From Helopsaltes ochotensis (lineage: Eukaryota; Chordata; Aves; Passeriformes; Locustellidae), in contig VXBM01000059.1 in the NCBI GenBank assembly GCA_013400155.1, forward strand, positions 1,045,396 through 1,109,395: a DNA stretch of 64,000 nt. The letters run 5' to 3'. A program made the position numbers and the translations under genes. Shown here piece after piece: positions 1 through 12,391 of the stretch. A model generated the notes under the pieces. That model was given only the letters and a program-made list of their open reading frames with translations, was not told the origin of the DNA and made no database searches. Within the stretch, counting starts at the first letter, position 1; each line of letters begins with the position of its first letter.

Positions 1-632
1 TTACCATTTAGGGTTCTTGTACCACTTGGATGTTTGTTTTTAATGAGGGATGATTAACATTAGTATTAGTGTGTTACAGTATTTCATGTGCTGGTATTCT
101 GATATCTTGTATCTTTCTTTCATTTATTTTAAGCATTCATTTTAGATGATTGATCCTGCAAATAAATTTAGTTATTTAAGGAGTCAAGTTGGTTTCAAAA
201 GAATAATTCATCTGAGTAAGCTTTAGTGCCTGTGCAAAGGTTTCCATTACTTTAATTTCTTCTCTGCTTCTGTTTTCCAGTCTTCATGTGTCTTTACGCC
301 CTGTCTCTTAATGTCTTCCATTCTCAAAGTCTTTTGTTTTTTTAAAAATAACAATAAGAAACCCCAAAACATTTAACTTGTCTTAGATTTGTTACTTTAT
401 CTTCTGTTGTCATTGTCCTGGTTCTGTGTGAAACTGTATTGCTCCATCAAAAGCAGTCAGTTGGTGGTTTCCAGTAGTAACTGTAAGGTGATAGCTGGAG
501 CAAATAAAGGCAGATTGACAGCAGTTTGTTTGGGATGAAAGACAGTTGTAGTCTAAAGTGAGATCTGCAAGGCATAGATATGGTCTAGGGCATTAATCTG
601 CAGCTGGCCTATGCTAAGCATTGGAAATAAGG

Positions 633-690
633 TCTCCTTCCATGAAAATCAATGGCAAATCTTCCATTGACTTGAGTGGGAGATGTTGCA
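633..690 (+). repeat. Ancient L3/CR1-like LINE relic
   Basis: Contains ccatgaaaatcaatggcaaa and then ccattgacttgagtgggag, two diverged copies of the CCATTGA-x-TCAATGGGAG motif typical of old amniote LINE 3' ends. Short and diverged. Confidence 0.45.
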
Positions 691-1551
691 AATCCACAAT
701 ATGTGTTTTGTATAACTGCACACACCAGAGTAGAGTGACTCATACATTCAAACTTGTGCTCTAACCTTTTGAGGAATTTTGTATTTTCGGGGCAATGCCC
801 AGGTGAGTTGGTGTGGTAGGATTGTTGGTGTCTCATCTGGGAGAATGTGGAGGTGAGCTGTGAGGTTCCAAGCTGTGCTCCTCCTTTTCCAAAGTCCCCA
901 GGTGCCCTCTTGCTCCACTCAATCATTTCTCTTTCTCTCTCCCGTAACTTTTTCTTTTAGAAGCAAAGGAGTAAGGTAGGCTTTTATACAAAGCAGGTAA
1001 ATAGAGCAAAGTCTGTAGAATGCTTAAGTCTGGGTGTAGTGAAGAGCATTAGCTTTGATAGTTCAGATTTTGTTCTCTGGTTTTTAGGACCTGAAAGTGG
1101 AATAGATGTAAGGAATTAAGCAGTTGGTTAGGAACAATTGTTGACCTTCATTTATTGTCTGTGAGCTCCAGAATAATTCTTCACACTTTGTGCAGCCACA
1201 TGCCCTCAAAACAAATTGTGCAATAGAAAACTTGGTAGAAATTGATAATGAGGTAAAAAGCCTGTCATGCAATCAGAGCATCCTCAGACTGTATGGGAAG
1301 AATTAACCAGCCCTTGTTCTAATTTTCCCACAGAACACTGAAGGTTGTGCATTTGCAATATTGAATCTTAAATTCCGTGTCACTCTGAATTAAATCTGCA
1401 TTTAGTTGAAAACGGCAGTGTACCCTAGCTGGAGAACAATAACCTTTCTATAGCCGTTGTTGGGATTTATCAGTGAATTTTGATCTTAAGGCAGTACTTT
1501 GTTCAGCTATTGTACATGGTTACAGCTCTGGGCTGGGGCACTGTTAGGAGC

Positions 1552-1563
1552 AGTAGTAGTAGT
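1552..1563. repeat. (AGT)4 microsatellite
   Basis: Four AGT trinucleotides in a row within intron sequence. Confidence 0.8.
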
Positions 1564-2714
1564 AGCCTGGGACATCTGGAGCAAATCTTAATAGTATCAG
1601 GAGGACAGACTGATCAAAGTTTCAGGTGATTTGCAGTCTTGTGCTTCCTTCTTGTGTATCAGGAATTTTTTGCTTACTGCCCTCTTTCTTTTCTGTTGGC
1701 AATATTTCTCTTTATGGTCGAAGAGGAACTGTAGCCTCCCAAGAAGTAAAGAAAAAATGAGGAAACTCTTCAGTGACTAACATGAGCAGACAACAATTCA
1801 GTAATGAGGTTCATTAAATACCGTGTAAATAGTGGTGCAAATGCCTTCATCAGGCACGTGGCCCTTTAGAAGATTTTGGAGCCAGGATATTTCCTTTCAT
1901 CATCAGGGCTTTGTTGAGGTGCACTGTTGATTAGGAGCACAAATGTCAGGCTGTCAGTGTGCTGAGTTGGGGAAGCATGTCTGAACAGACTCCCAGCAGG
2001 AAAATCACTGAGCTACACTTAACAGGTGAAATAAGGGAGGAACTGAGAGAGAAAACCACTGTTAATGGAAGGCAGCTGACTGGGGAAGCATTGTTGCGAA
2101 ACTCCTCATTATTATTATTATTTGTTTTATGATAGATGTCATCCTCTCTCTCTGTACAGTGTCTTCTGAGGAAAGACAGTGTACAATAAACTGAAGGTTC
2201 CTTTTTGCACCGTCACTGAGGCTCTTCACCAGTCACTGTTGCAGACACTTGGGATGCTCTAACAAAGATCTTTTGCAAGGTGCTTTTCCCCATTATATAT
2301 TTAAGAGGTAGAGTGACTGTCCTTACAGACAGTAGGCATACTGCTGCACTGCCTGGCTACTTACTGAATTTACACATGAGGATAAGTCCAGAGCAGTACA
2401 AGGAAGTAGGACTTAAAAGTATCTTAAGGTCAAGTCAGTAATTTAAAATCAAACCCCTGTAGTATGGCTTTTCGATTTCCACTGTATGTCAAAAGAGAGT
2501 CACGCACTAGATGTAAATATTTCTTAAAAAGATAAAACAGGTGGCGCAACTTTTCTAACACAAGGTTGTCGCAACACAAACTTCAGCAGAGAGGCAAGAT
2601 GGTGTGCGTGGTGTCAGTGCAACTGCTCCTGGTTCTGTTATGGTGTAGTTAAATATTGTGAGGCTTATCTGCCCATTGCTGGCAGGGCAGAGACTCCCAG
2701 TCCAATGCTCACCT

Positions 2715-2766
2715 GCTGTGAGATTCACAGGTTACTATGTGCTGTGACATTCATGGGTTACTATGT
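2715..2766 (+). repeat. 26-bp tandem duplication
   Basis: gctgtgagattcacaggtta followed by ctatgt is repeated 26 bp later as gctgtgacattcatgggtta followed by ctatgt. Three mismatches between copies. Confidence 0.85.
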
Positions 2767-5700
2767 CATTTGAAAGTATTGGCTTATGCCTTAAAGTATT
2801 TCTGTTTCCTACAATGCAGTTAGAACCAAAATTTGTCGTTGCAGTTGAGTTAGAAATATGAGCTATTGCAGACCAGACCACAGGCAAGTGTTGCCTATAC
2901 TCAGATTTTGAGACCTTTGATACAGATGTCTTAATCTCTGCTTGTTGCTTCTGACTTACTTGGTTTTGTTGGCCCCCGTGTGCACTTCTGGCCCTGTCAG
3001 TTATTGTGTTTCCACAGAACAGAACCTCAGGTGCAGACAGCAGTTGGCACCATTAGACCCTGTGAGTGGCAAGAGAATGGCAAGGATCCACTTGGAGGGG
3101 AGGTGGCTTTGTACGATCCTGAGAACACGCCTGAAAAATCCTTCTTGTTAAATCCCCCTCCATGGTCTGTGACACAGATGGCAGCTGAGGTGCTTTCCAA
3201 TGGCTCCCTGCATCTTCCCAGTGGGTGTTCCTGGCTACACAGAGCCAGCAGCCCGTGTGGCAGAGTATCTGTGTCTGTGCTGTGACTGTGGTACCGACAG
3301 CTGGGGCACTGCTGGTAGGGTGGGCTGCTCCAGGGATGAGGGATTATACAGCAGCTTGGAGTGGGAGCAATATAATGGTGTTGGCTTTGTGCGTGGTTAA
3401 TGGAACAACTTCTTCATATGGCTCCAAGCCTTTGTTTTAGCGATTTTTAAATCAAAGCTTTCCTTTTAGGAAAGGATGTTGCTGGTTCTTTTTAATGCAC
3501 CTATTTGCAGGAATGGTTTTCATTCTCATCTTCTTCCCTCTGCCCTTTTTTTGTTGTATGGTTTGTTTCTTTGGGGTTTTTTATTTGTTTGTGCTGAGAC
3601 CTTTTTTCCTGTGCAATTTGATTGATCCTCCTTCTTTCAATTTCACATTGGCTGGCTGCATATGGAACCCCGCCTGGCTTTAGCTGAGACAAAATCGACT
3701 GCACACAATTTCCCTCTGACAGCTTGTACAAGAGCAAACATTTCCGAAGAGCTGAAAGTCTAGAAATTCAATCAGCGGAAAACCTACTGTGTGGAACAGC
3801 TTTGCTAGTGCTACAGCTCCCTGCTGGGTAGAAAAGCAATCCAGTTACAATAAATCCTTAAGAGTGGAGTCATTTGGGTAAAAGGAAAAACAAAAGCTGG
3901 TTTATACAAACTGATTGGAGTCAGACGTTTTGACTTCCCATCGAAAAAGGAGTCAAAGCCCAGGCTTCCTTGGTAATTTAAAGGGGAGATTGGCTCCTTT
4001 TATCTTTCTCTAGGCCAGAGTTCTAAATATTTTGCTTGTGGAAGAAATAGAAAGAGTTTTCAATTTAAGTTAAAATATTTACTTTGATATCAATATTGAT
4101 GCTATAACTGACTAGAAAACGAGTTGGTCTTGAATGTCCAGTGAAGGCACAATTTTATTTCCAGCCACTCCGATTTTGTTCTGTTGCAGTTACAGAAATG
4201 TGAAACTAGGGCAAAACTGGGATCAAAATCAAGGTTTGCATGTCCTGCCAGGACAGCTTGGGCAACAGTTTGTGCTATGCTGCTGGTGTGTCATGAGCTC
4301 ATGAAGCTGTTGATGCAATCTGGGCTGCCTGACAGATTTTTCTGACTGAAATTAAGAGTTGTGCCTAGTGAGAAAGATCTGTTTGTGTTAATTTTATTTA
4401 ATTCTTTAAATAAAAGCTATTAAAAATTAGCAGCATTTGACATGAAAATAATGTCAACCAAGATGCCAGTAATTACTCTGATGGAATATTTCCCCTAATT
4501 TATATTAAAAAATTTAAATGAAGGTAGGTTGGGGTAGTAAAGTCTCCTTGTTGTTTTCCTTTGTTTTCATGATTATTAGCACCACTCCTCCTTTTGTGCC
4601 TTTCTTACTGGAGCATATTAAGAGATCCACCAGGCTTGAATTGAAAAAGTCTTTCTAAAGTCAAAGTGAACTGGAAATGGTGAGACTTTCTTCTTCTTTT
4701 AATACCTTTGTGATGTTTACATAGGACTATGTAAAACTTTCTTGGGCAATGTGAATTTTAAAATGTTGTTGTCCCTTTAATAGGTGCATGGGGCCTGCTG
4801 CTCTCCATATAATCTGTGTTGGGTTGTCATCCTTCCTCCCTTCCCTCCCAAATGTGTCTGGTCCTCATGGAAAACATTAAAAATTGTATAAACATTTTAA
4901 AGGATTTCAACGGGCCTTTATGTTTAAATAAGATGTTATAAATCATGGCAAATGAGTATAAAGCCTTGCCACAAAGATGGAGTTAAATTGGTTTAAAAAA
5001 GAAAGGCGGGATGGTAACCTGGTGAGACTGTTAAAACTCCAGTTTTTGTCACAATCACATGCTGAGGGCTTTGTGGATCAGGGGTGAGACTGAAGTACCC
5101 TAACTGTCTCTTTCAGCTTTCCCCCTCCCCAGGAAGAGAAAATGTCTGTTGTGATCCCAAGGGACTCTACTTCTGTCCAAGTGTTTTGTGCTAGTCACAG
5201 AGCAGTGTTTCCTGCGTCACCTGTCAAGGGGGGCTGCACCTTTCCAAGGGAGCACACTGAGGACTTGCCAGCCCTGCTAATGGGCTCAGAGCGTGGAAAT
5301 GGTGTTCTCATGGCTTTTGGCAACATCCCATATCCTTGATTTGGTTAGCTTCTCACAGTGCTGGTTTTGGCCTCTCCCATTTTGTGTGGAGACAAAAGAC
5401 CAGCTTTTGTCAGGTACCCTGACTGTATCTGAAATCACGTATCACATTGAGCCTGGAGACACACCCCTGGCACTGAGGGCTGATCTGGAAGTACCTGTGC
5501 ACTTGTGAACCCTGGGCTGAATGATTCCATTTTGCTGCCCAAGACCTGTGCATGCATCTTCTCTGGGCTTGGTCACTGCAAGCAGCTCGGTGGGATCTGC
5601 TCTACTGCAAGCACCTGCAGGGGGTAAAAAATAAACCCCCTTGTACTTTTTTGAGTGTGTTCCCCCAAGCTGGGCAGGCTCTGTGTGTCTGCGTGGCACC

Positions 5701-7110
5701 ACGAGGAACAGGCAGGGTGTACTGCAGAAGGATAATGGCTAAGCAATACAGTGCTGCTAAGTAATACAGTCATTCTTGTTAATGGAAATAGAAGAATAAG
5801 GCAAAAAAAGCCTTTGAAAGAGGTCCTATAAATATTACCTCCCTCGGTGCTTCAGCAACCCAGGCTTGGCTGGGTCACTGAAAGTTCAATTCCTTTGTTT
5901 GAGGACAAGAACTGTCCATATCTGTGAGGCTCCATTATGTTTTTCTATCACTGTTTCGTGAGAGGAAACTTAGTATTTGGCAAAATTAGTCTTTTTCCCT
6001 TAGCCTTTCTGTTGCTGCAATGTAACAAACAAAACCTACACACTCCAACACACATAATCAGAAAACCAAACATTTCCCTAAAATGGTGATAAACAGCCTC
6101 AGATGCCCTTCCAAGGTCTTTGGATGTCTCTGGGTATCGTTCTGCCCTGCTCAGGAGACAAAACCATGGCATTGGCCAAAAGTTTAGGGTTTTGCATGTC
6201 CAGAGTGTTAGAGTTGCATCAAAATGAGGATCTGCTCTGTCATGGCTAGCTGAAGTAGGGTATTTTTCCTCTTACCTGTAGCACGATTCCTGTGTGTATC
6301 ACCAAAAGTTCTGTTTAAGGAAGATATGCACATCTATATGGTTTCTGTCTGCACCTTTACTGTTCAGGGCAACACAGTTGAAAATCTATTGATGGTATCT
6401 TTGACAGTTAAAAAAGGATTTGTGAAAACTAAATAAATTTATTTCTGTTTTATTTGTCTGCCTCAGAGTGTAAAGGAATTACAGGTTTCTGAGAGCATTC
6501 AATATTGCTGATCTCCTGCTATTGAGACTTTGAAAGAGATGCACGTGACAGATTCTGTGCTCTGGATTGTCTATAAATTGGGGGAGGGTTTTGACAAATT
6601 CTAGCAAAGGTAACTTAATCTATTGAATGTAAACTTTCAGTGTATAGAAACAACTGAGAGAGTCCAGCAAGATAGCTGATAAGCTGGATGCATCGGTTGT
6701 TCTGTGGTTAAAGTTTGAGTACAGAAAGCAGAACCATGCTATGAAGTCAGGACTGTTGCTATAGGTACAGATTTCTAAGGCAAAGCATCACCAGCTTTAG
6801 GAGGAACCTCAGATTGGAGTTCAAATCTCTCTTTATTGTAAAACCTCAGTCACTGTGCTGCTCCTGTTGTGCTTCGTCTTACATGGGGGAAACTCCAGTG
6901 CTTGCTGCCAATAGCCACCAAAAATAATAGCTACTTACTAAGTTTTTGGTCTGGATGAGGTTTTTCCCTTCTAATTATGATTTGCTATTTTTTTCATCCT
7001 AAAGGCCAAATTATTTTGCTATCACAAAATAGTCATGATAGGGCTGAGCTGAAACTAAACCAGGCCAAAATGAAAATGTAACATTTATGTTATATTGTAT
7101 ATTTCATGAT

Positions 7111-7158
7111 TCTTGGGGTTGTTTGGTTTTTTTTTGGTTTTTTTTTTTTTTTTCCCCC
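7111..7158. repeat. T/G-to-poly-T low-complexity tract
   Basis: Starts tcttggggttgtttggtttt and passes into a long T run ending in CCCCC. Same class as other T/G tracts in the window. Confidence 0.8.
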
Positions 7159-8529
7159 TCACTGTGTTCTGGTACATATGGGACAGAAGGGGCATGTAAT
7201 TAGCCCACACTGGAATATGCTGTTTGACAGGGGTGCAAAACATGGGCACTGCACATGGTGGAGTGCAAGGGCAGTTCCTGGTCTGGTGCTGCCCGGGTAG
7301 CTCAGAACCCACGGTTTGATGGAATGGAGCCACTGCCAGCAGGCAGCCCCACAGCTGAGAGTGCTCCTGGTGGGGCTGCCCACCCCCCACCTGCTCAACA
7401 GTCCCCTCAGGGCAGAGAGGGTGGGGAGTTTTGAACAAACTTACAACCCAGATCCTAAAGGTGCATTATTTTGAGAGTTTGGTAAGGCTTTGAACTTATG
7501 GAATAGAATTCCAAATCTTCTGATTCCCCAAGGGCTCCGTAGTGTTTGGTACTTCTGTGCCATCCCCTGTCTTCTTCTGATGTCTTCCACCTTGGCTCCA
7601 CTCAGCCACAGACTAGAGCTGAGCTACCTGAGCAGCTCTGCTCCCTGCTCTCCTGCTGAAGCTTCCTAATGCTCTGAAACGCGGTGGATGACCTCACTAA
7701 TACGGTATTTAGCTTACAAAGCCACAAGGCTTGAGGATGCCTTCCTTGTGATTCCCTAGAGGAAACAACCTACCCCCAAACAGTGAGGCAGGAGAGATAA
7801 TGAGGAGTCATTTTACGAGGAACCACATTTTATCCTCAACAAATCTGATAAAGGATTTAGTTCTGGTTTTCCTAAGCTGTTTACCAGTGTGTTTGAGGGA
7901 TAATTATTTTGCAAAGAAGATGGGAATGGGAGTAGCAGCAGCTAAACTGGGGAGAATATTGAACTGCTACAAGAAAAATTTTCATACAGATGTGAGTGGA
8001 AGCAAGGTGTGGTGCTTGCAAGCAAGCAGCAGTGAAAAAGTAATGGTTCACATATTGTGCCATTTTATTTAAACGTTTCAGAAAGAGACCATGGGTTGTT
8101 GCTGCGGTAGGGCTGTCTTTGTTTCTCCTCTTCCAACTAAACCCCTGGAAAAAAACCCAAGCAGTAGCATACACCTGCTTGTCTAAAACCTTTAAAACTC
8201 CTTACTTTCTAGTTGTTAGATGAGAGATGTCAGTGCATGCCTCCCCCTGATATTTTCTTTCTCAGTGTTACTTGCTTTGTGTGAAATCTGCAGTACAGTG
8301 GTGGGAACTTTATACAGACTTTTATCCAGTAACCGCAGTGGTGGATTTTTAGGAGTTTGTATATGAGGGGAGAAGGGATTTAACATCGGCGTTACATTTT
8401 TGTTTGTTGTGATTTGATATCCATCCCGATGGAGGGCAGAGAACCACTGAGAGAGGTGCTGCCAGGTGTGGCTTCCTACTGCTTTTTAATTCTGTGATCA
8501 CAGAACACACAGTTCTGCAGTCCTCGCAC

Positions 8530-8600
8530 AGAGGAGTCTCCCACTGATTTCAATGGGAAATTTGCCTGCATCAGGGATAAAAGAGTGGGCCCCAAGTTGT
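8530..8600 (+). repeat. Ancient L3/CR1-like LINE relic
   Basis: Contains cccactgatttcaatgggaa followed by tttgcctgcatcagggataa and gtgggcccc. This resembles the common amniote LINE 3' sequence of the form CCATTGACTTCAATGGGAG, TTTTGCCTGAGTAAGGA, GGGCCC. Recognised by eye; family name uncertain. Confidence 0.55.
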
Positions 8601-9659
8601 GTACAATGATGCAATCTGATCCCCCTGCTGTGGAAATTGATGTAATCGCATTCTCGCCCTCCCCCCTTTTCTCAACTCTTCTCTCTACCAACCCCTGGTG
8701 ACTCCTGGGGGGCTTCTCACCAAACAGAGGGGAGGATGCAGCTGTGTGCTGAAGCAGCAGAGGAGAGGAGGAGACCTGCTAGCAAAATTTATGGAGGGTT
8801 GTATCCTAGATGTAATCCTAGAAAACAGCTAAGAACACGGACCTGCCTGCCCTGAGAAACGCAATCACCTGCTTTTGCTAAATGAGGGGATGTTTCTGTT
8901 TTCAGTTGTGACATTTGTGACACATCCTCCTCATGTGTTTAAGGCTGATTTACAGTGCTCCATGAGCTGAGCAATCTTGTCGCCATCTGCATTCATTCCA
9001 TGCAGAGGGACAGGGTTAGCTTTTCCTAGGGCTCTCTGTGTTGTTATTGTTGACAGTCTCTGCTTTTCAGCGATGCAGGTTACTTGGGAAAAGTGAACCT
9101 TGAGAATGCTGCACTTTGTTGATGGGCAAGCTGGGCGACCTCTCAGATGCTTTCCCCTGCTTTGCCATTTGTATGGGGTTTGGGTTTATTTTTTTCCTTT
9201 GGGAATTCTAAGCTCAGCTGAATTTGTTCTGTGTTTTGCGGAAGAAAGAGCTTGTTAAAGAATTCCCTGATGACTTTGAAGTGAACTATTTATTTTCTCT
9301 CAAGGCTTACTCAGTGTAGCCATTTGCCCCCTCTCCTCTGTTTTTTCACCCCAGTGTTTCCTGAGCTACAAGCATTCTTGGAATATATTAGTTGTAATGA
9401 GTTATGTGGGCATCAAAAGTTTTCTTTGAAACTATATGGCATCAACATCTGTTAGCTCTTAGAGAACAGAGACACAGACAAAGGGGCTGATGGGGGGAGG
9501 GAGGAAAAAGATATTAAATTCTGGAGTATGAAGTCTCCGTCTCAAAGACTCAGGGGGAGGGGAAGGGGAAATCTGCTAAACTCCATGCTTTGATGTGGGC
9601 CGCTGGCCCTGCCATTCCATTTATGGGAATGTGCGTGGCAGACGGGCCTGCACGGCTGC

Positions 9660-10340
9660 CTGCCCTCCTGCTTTGTGCTGCCTGCTCTGCCTTGCTCTGC
9701 TCTGCCTTGCTCTGCTCTGCCTTGTCTGCTCTACCCTGCCTGCCCTGCCTGCCCTGCCTGCCCTGCCTGCCCTGCCTGCCCTGCCTGCCCTGCCCTGCCC
9801 TNNNNNNNNNNNNNNNNNNNNNNNNNNNNNNNNNNNNNNNNNNNNNNNNNNNNNNNNNNNNNNNNNNNNNNNNNNNNNNNNNNNNNNNNNNNNNNNNNNN
9901 NNNNNNNNNNNNNNNNNNNNNNNNNNNNNNNNNNNNNNNNNNNNNNNNNNNNNNNNNNNNNNNNNNNNNNNNNNNNNNNNNNNNNNNNNNNNNNNNNNNN
10001 NNNCTGCCCTGCCTGCCCTGCCTTCCTTGCCTTGCTTTGTGCTTCCTGCCCTGCTCTGCCCTGCCTGGTTTGTGCTGCCTGGTTTGTCCTGTCTGCTCTG
10101 CCATGCCTGTTCTTACTGCCTGATCTTTCTGCCTGTTTTGCCCTGCCTGTTTTGCCCTGCCTGTTTTGCCCTGCCTGTTTTGCCCTACCTGTTTTGCCCT
10201 GCCTGCTCTTTCTGCCTGCTCTTTCTGCCTGCTCTTTCTGCCTGCTCTGCCCTGCTTGCTCTGCCCTGCCTGCCCTGCCCGCTCTTTCTGCCTGGTTTGT
10301 CCTGTCCTGCCTGCTGCCTTGCCCTGCCCTGCCAGCCCAA
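9660..10340. repeat. C-rich compound minisatellite (CTGCC-type units) with assembly gap
   Basis: A strongly strand-asymmetric array (C/T on +, G/A on -). Before the gap it is mostly CTGCC alternating with CTGCCCTGC and CTTGCTCTG variants. After the gap it changes to a 14-bp unit ctgttttgccctgc, four copies from 10147 to 10202, and a 13-bp unit gcctgctctttct, three copies from 10201 to 10239, then mixed units. Because the units lack stops in most frames, long artificial ORFs of Leu/Pro/Ala/Cys run through it; these are not genes. True array length is unknown because of the N run. Confidence 0.95.
9802..10003. other. Assembly gap (202 N) inside the minisatellite
   Basis: A run of 202 N flanked on both sides by CTGCC repeats, so the missing sequence is almost certainly more of the same array. 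Whether 202 is an estimated or a default size cannot be told from the sequence. Confidence 0.98.
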
Positions 10341-11139
10341 GCGCTCTCTGTCACCTACCTGCCCAGCCTGCAGCCAAATCCTGCCCCAGCCCTTGTTGCT
10401 ACAGTAATATTTTCAAGGAAAATGCCATATGCTCAGTTTTCAGCTATTGAGATAGGGAATTGGAATTTCTAATAATAGAGGCAACTCTTTAAGTTTTTAA
10501 AAAAAAAGTTTAGAAGGGAACTTTTTATCTGCTTGTAATCCTCCTGACATCCTTGTGAATCAACATGCAATTCTTCATCTAAATCAGGTCTTTAAACAGT
10601 GTGCATCTGTGGTTTTTATTGCCTGTAATTAAAAAACATGTGTCTGTTTTCATGTATTCAGCATCAGTCACCATTCAGGCATGGTCGCCGATGCTGGACT
10701 GCTTACAGGAATGTGTGGAGATAGGTTCTGCTTTTTATTTTATCTTTTTCTGCAGACCCTCACAGTGCTTGTCCTACATGCCAGGCCGCGGAGGAGAAAA
10801 GAAACCTCCATGTCTGTCTTTTCCTCCTGTTGGCTCTGTTTTTAGCCTTAATGTTGATGGCATTGTGCTTTGCTGGGACTTCCTGGCCCATTAAAACCCC
10901 GACCAGTTATAAAATGATTAGTTGACATACCTGGGCTCTGGGGACAAAGAGGTGGTTTAAAAAGGAATGTGAACCATCTGTTTTGCCAGCACCTCCTGTT
11001 GACGGATTTATGGCTCAACATTAGCATATGTGTCCAGGGTCACACACCTGTGCTTCCTAACAAGGTAATATTATTTAGCAGGGAATGTTTTCATCCTGAG
11101 GATTCAGAGCTCTTTGCAAAGATGGCATCATCAAGAATT

Positions 11140-11245
11140 CCGCTTTACAGTTGAAAAATGAAGGCACAGAGAGATTTAAGTGATTTACCCTACACCACAC
11201 AGTGAGTCTGTGGTGGAGCAGTTATTGAATCCAGGTTTCCTCCAG
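11140..11245 (+). repeat. Ancient MIR-like SINE relic
   Basis: The stretch reads tttacagttgaaaaatgaag, then gcacagagagatttaagtga, then cacacagtgagtctgtggtg, then gaatccaggtttcct. This follows the MIR consensus order: TTTACAGATGAGGAAACTGA, GGCACAGAGAGGTTAAGTAA, TCACACAGCTAGTAAGTGGC, ATTCGAACCCAGGTCT. Divergence and small indels fit a very old insertion. The match was made by eye. Confidence 0.7.
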
Positions 11246-12368
11246 CTGCATAAATATACGTCATCCATTAGCAGGAAAAGCCTTAGAGCTATAAACATAA
11301 TAGAGGAGCATTGATTATCATTCTAGGGGAGCTTTAAGCCCTTGTGCTGTATGAAAACTCGAGCCATGCAGGAAGATGCAGGCTATTCTCACAAGAAAGG
11401 TTCAGAATGCAGCATGTTAAAGCCCTAATGACCACTGAAGTTGGTGATCACATGTTAAACGAGCAAGTTATTCCGTCCTCAAGCTCTGTAGCCATTTCTG
11501 CAAGCCTGATTCCCAGTGCATGCCTGGATACAATCACCTCAGTGCACTTAAGCCTGTCTGTTAAAGAGTTTCTCGGTAACCAAATCTATTATGAAAGGAC
11601 ATTGAACAGAAAATCAGATTCATTACATAGCTACGCCCATCTGTCTGCTGTGATGAAGAAGCCCAAAATGAGCAATTTAGAGAAATTACTGAGCTTCTTC
11701 AGGCTGGAAGGAAGATGATTTGTCCTCTTTCATTCATGTCCTTAGACATGATTCTCGGTATAATCTATGTTGAAGACAAGATCTTGGGGAACATGGGACA
11801 ATTGATTTTCCAACCAGCAAGGAAGATTAGAGGATAGTTAGAACAAAGTAAGGTAAATAGCTCAATCTGTAGAGTGAGTTCATTTATTCTTCTGAAGTAG
11901 CTTCAAAGTGAATTTAAATATAGCAAAAAGCAGTCATTTCTTGTTTCTGCTCTATTTAATCTCAAAAGACTGATGATCTTTTTTAGTTGAAGATGGCTGG
12001 ACCCTTCAGAAGGAAAGTAACTGCTGATTCCATACATCTGTTCTAACAGTTGCTTTCAATTATACGATCTCTTATCTGGCAGAAGTCCTTGAAAAACTGT
12101 GTTTTATCCTATCACCTTAAAATTTAGAAGCCTTAATAGTTACAGAATTCCAATAATAGTGTTAATGGAAGATGTCACTTTGCAAACACCTGGCAAGGGT
12201 TTATAAATATCCATGAAATCCAGGATTAAAACATCATTAAAACAGTAATGTTCTTCTTGAAACTGGAATAATCTAAATAAAAGTGTCCCCTAAATTGATC
12301 TTCTGAATATCAACAGGTTTTAACATACATTGGATAAAAATTCCTAGTATTTTAAGCTATTATTTCTG

Positions 12369-12391
12369 TTTGGTTTTTTTTTTTTTTTTCC
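12369..12391. repeat. Poly-T tract
   Basis: A TTTGG start followed by about 18 T residues and then CC. Simple low-complexity sequence. Confidence 0.75.

Noticed and set aside
9550..10407. Long open frames of Leu/Pro/Ala/Cys or Gln/Gly/Arg on both strands
   Set aside because: They are translations of the CTGCC minisatellite and run through an N gap; open frames on both strands are expected from the repeat composition.
11344..11718. 124-codon plus-strand open frame
   Set aside because: No recognisable domain, no credible splice sites tied to NKD1, and it lies just beyond the MIR-like relic. Probably chance.
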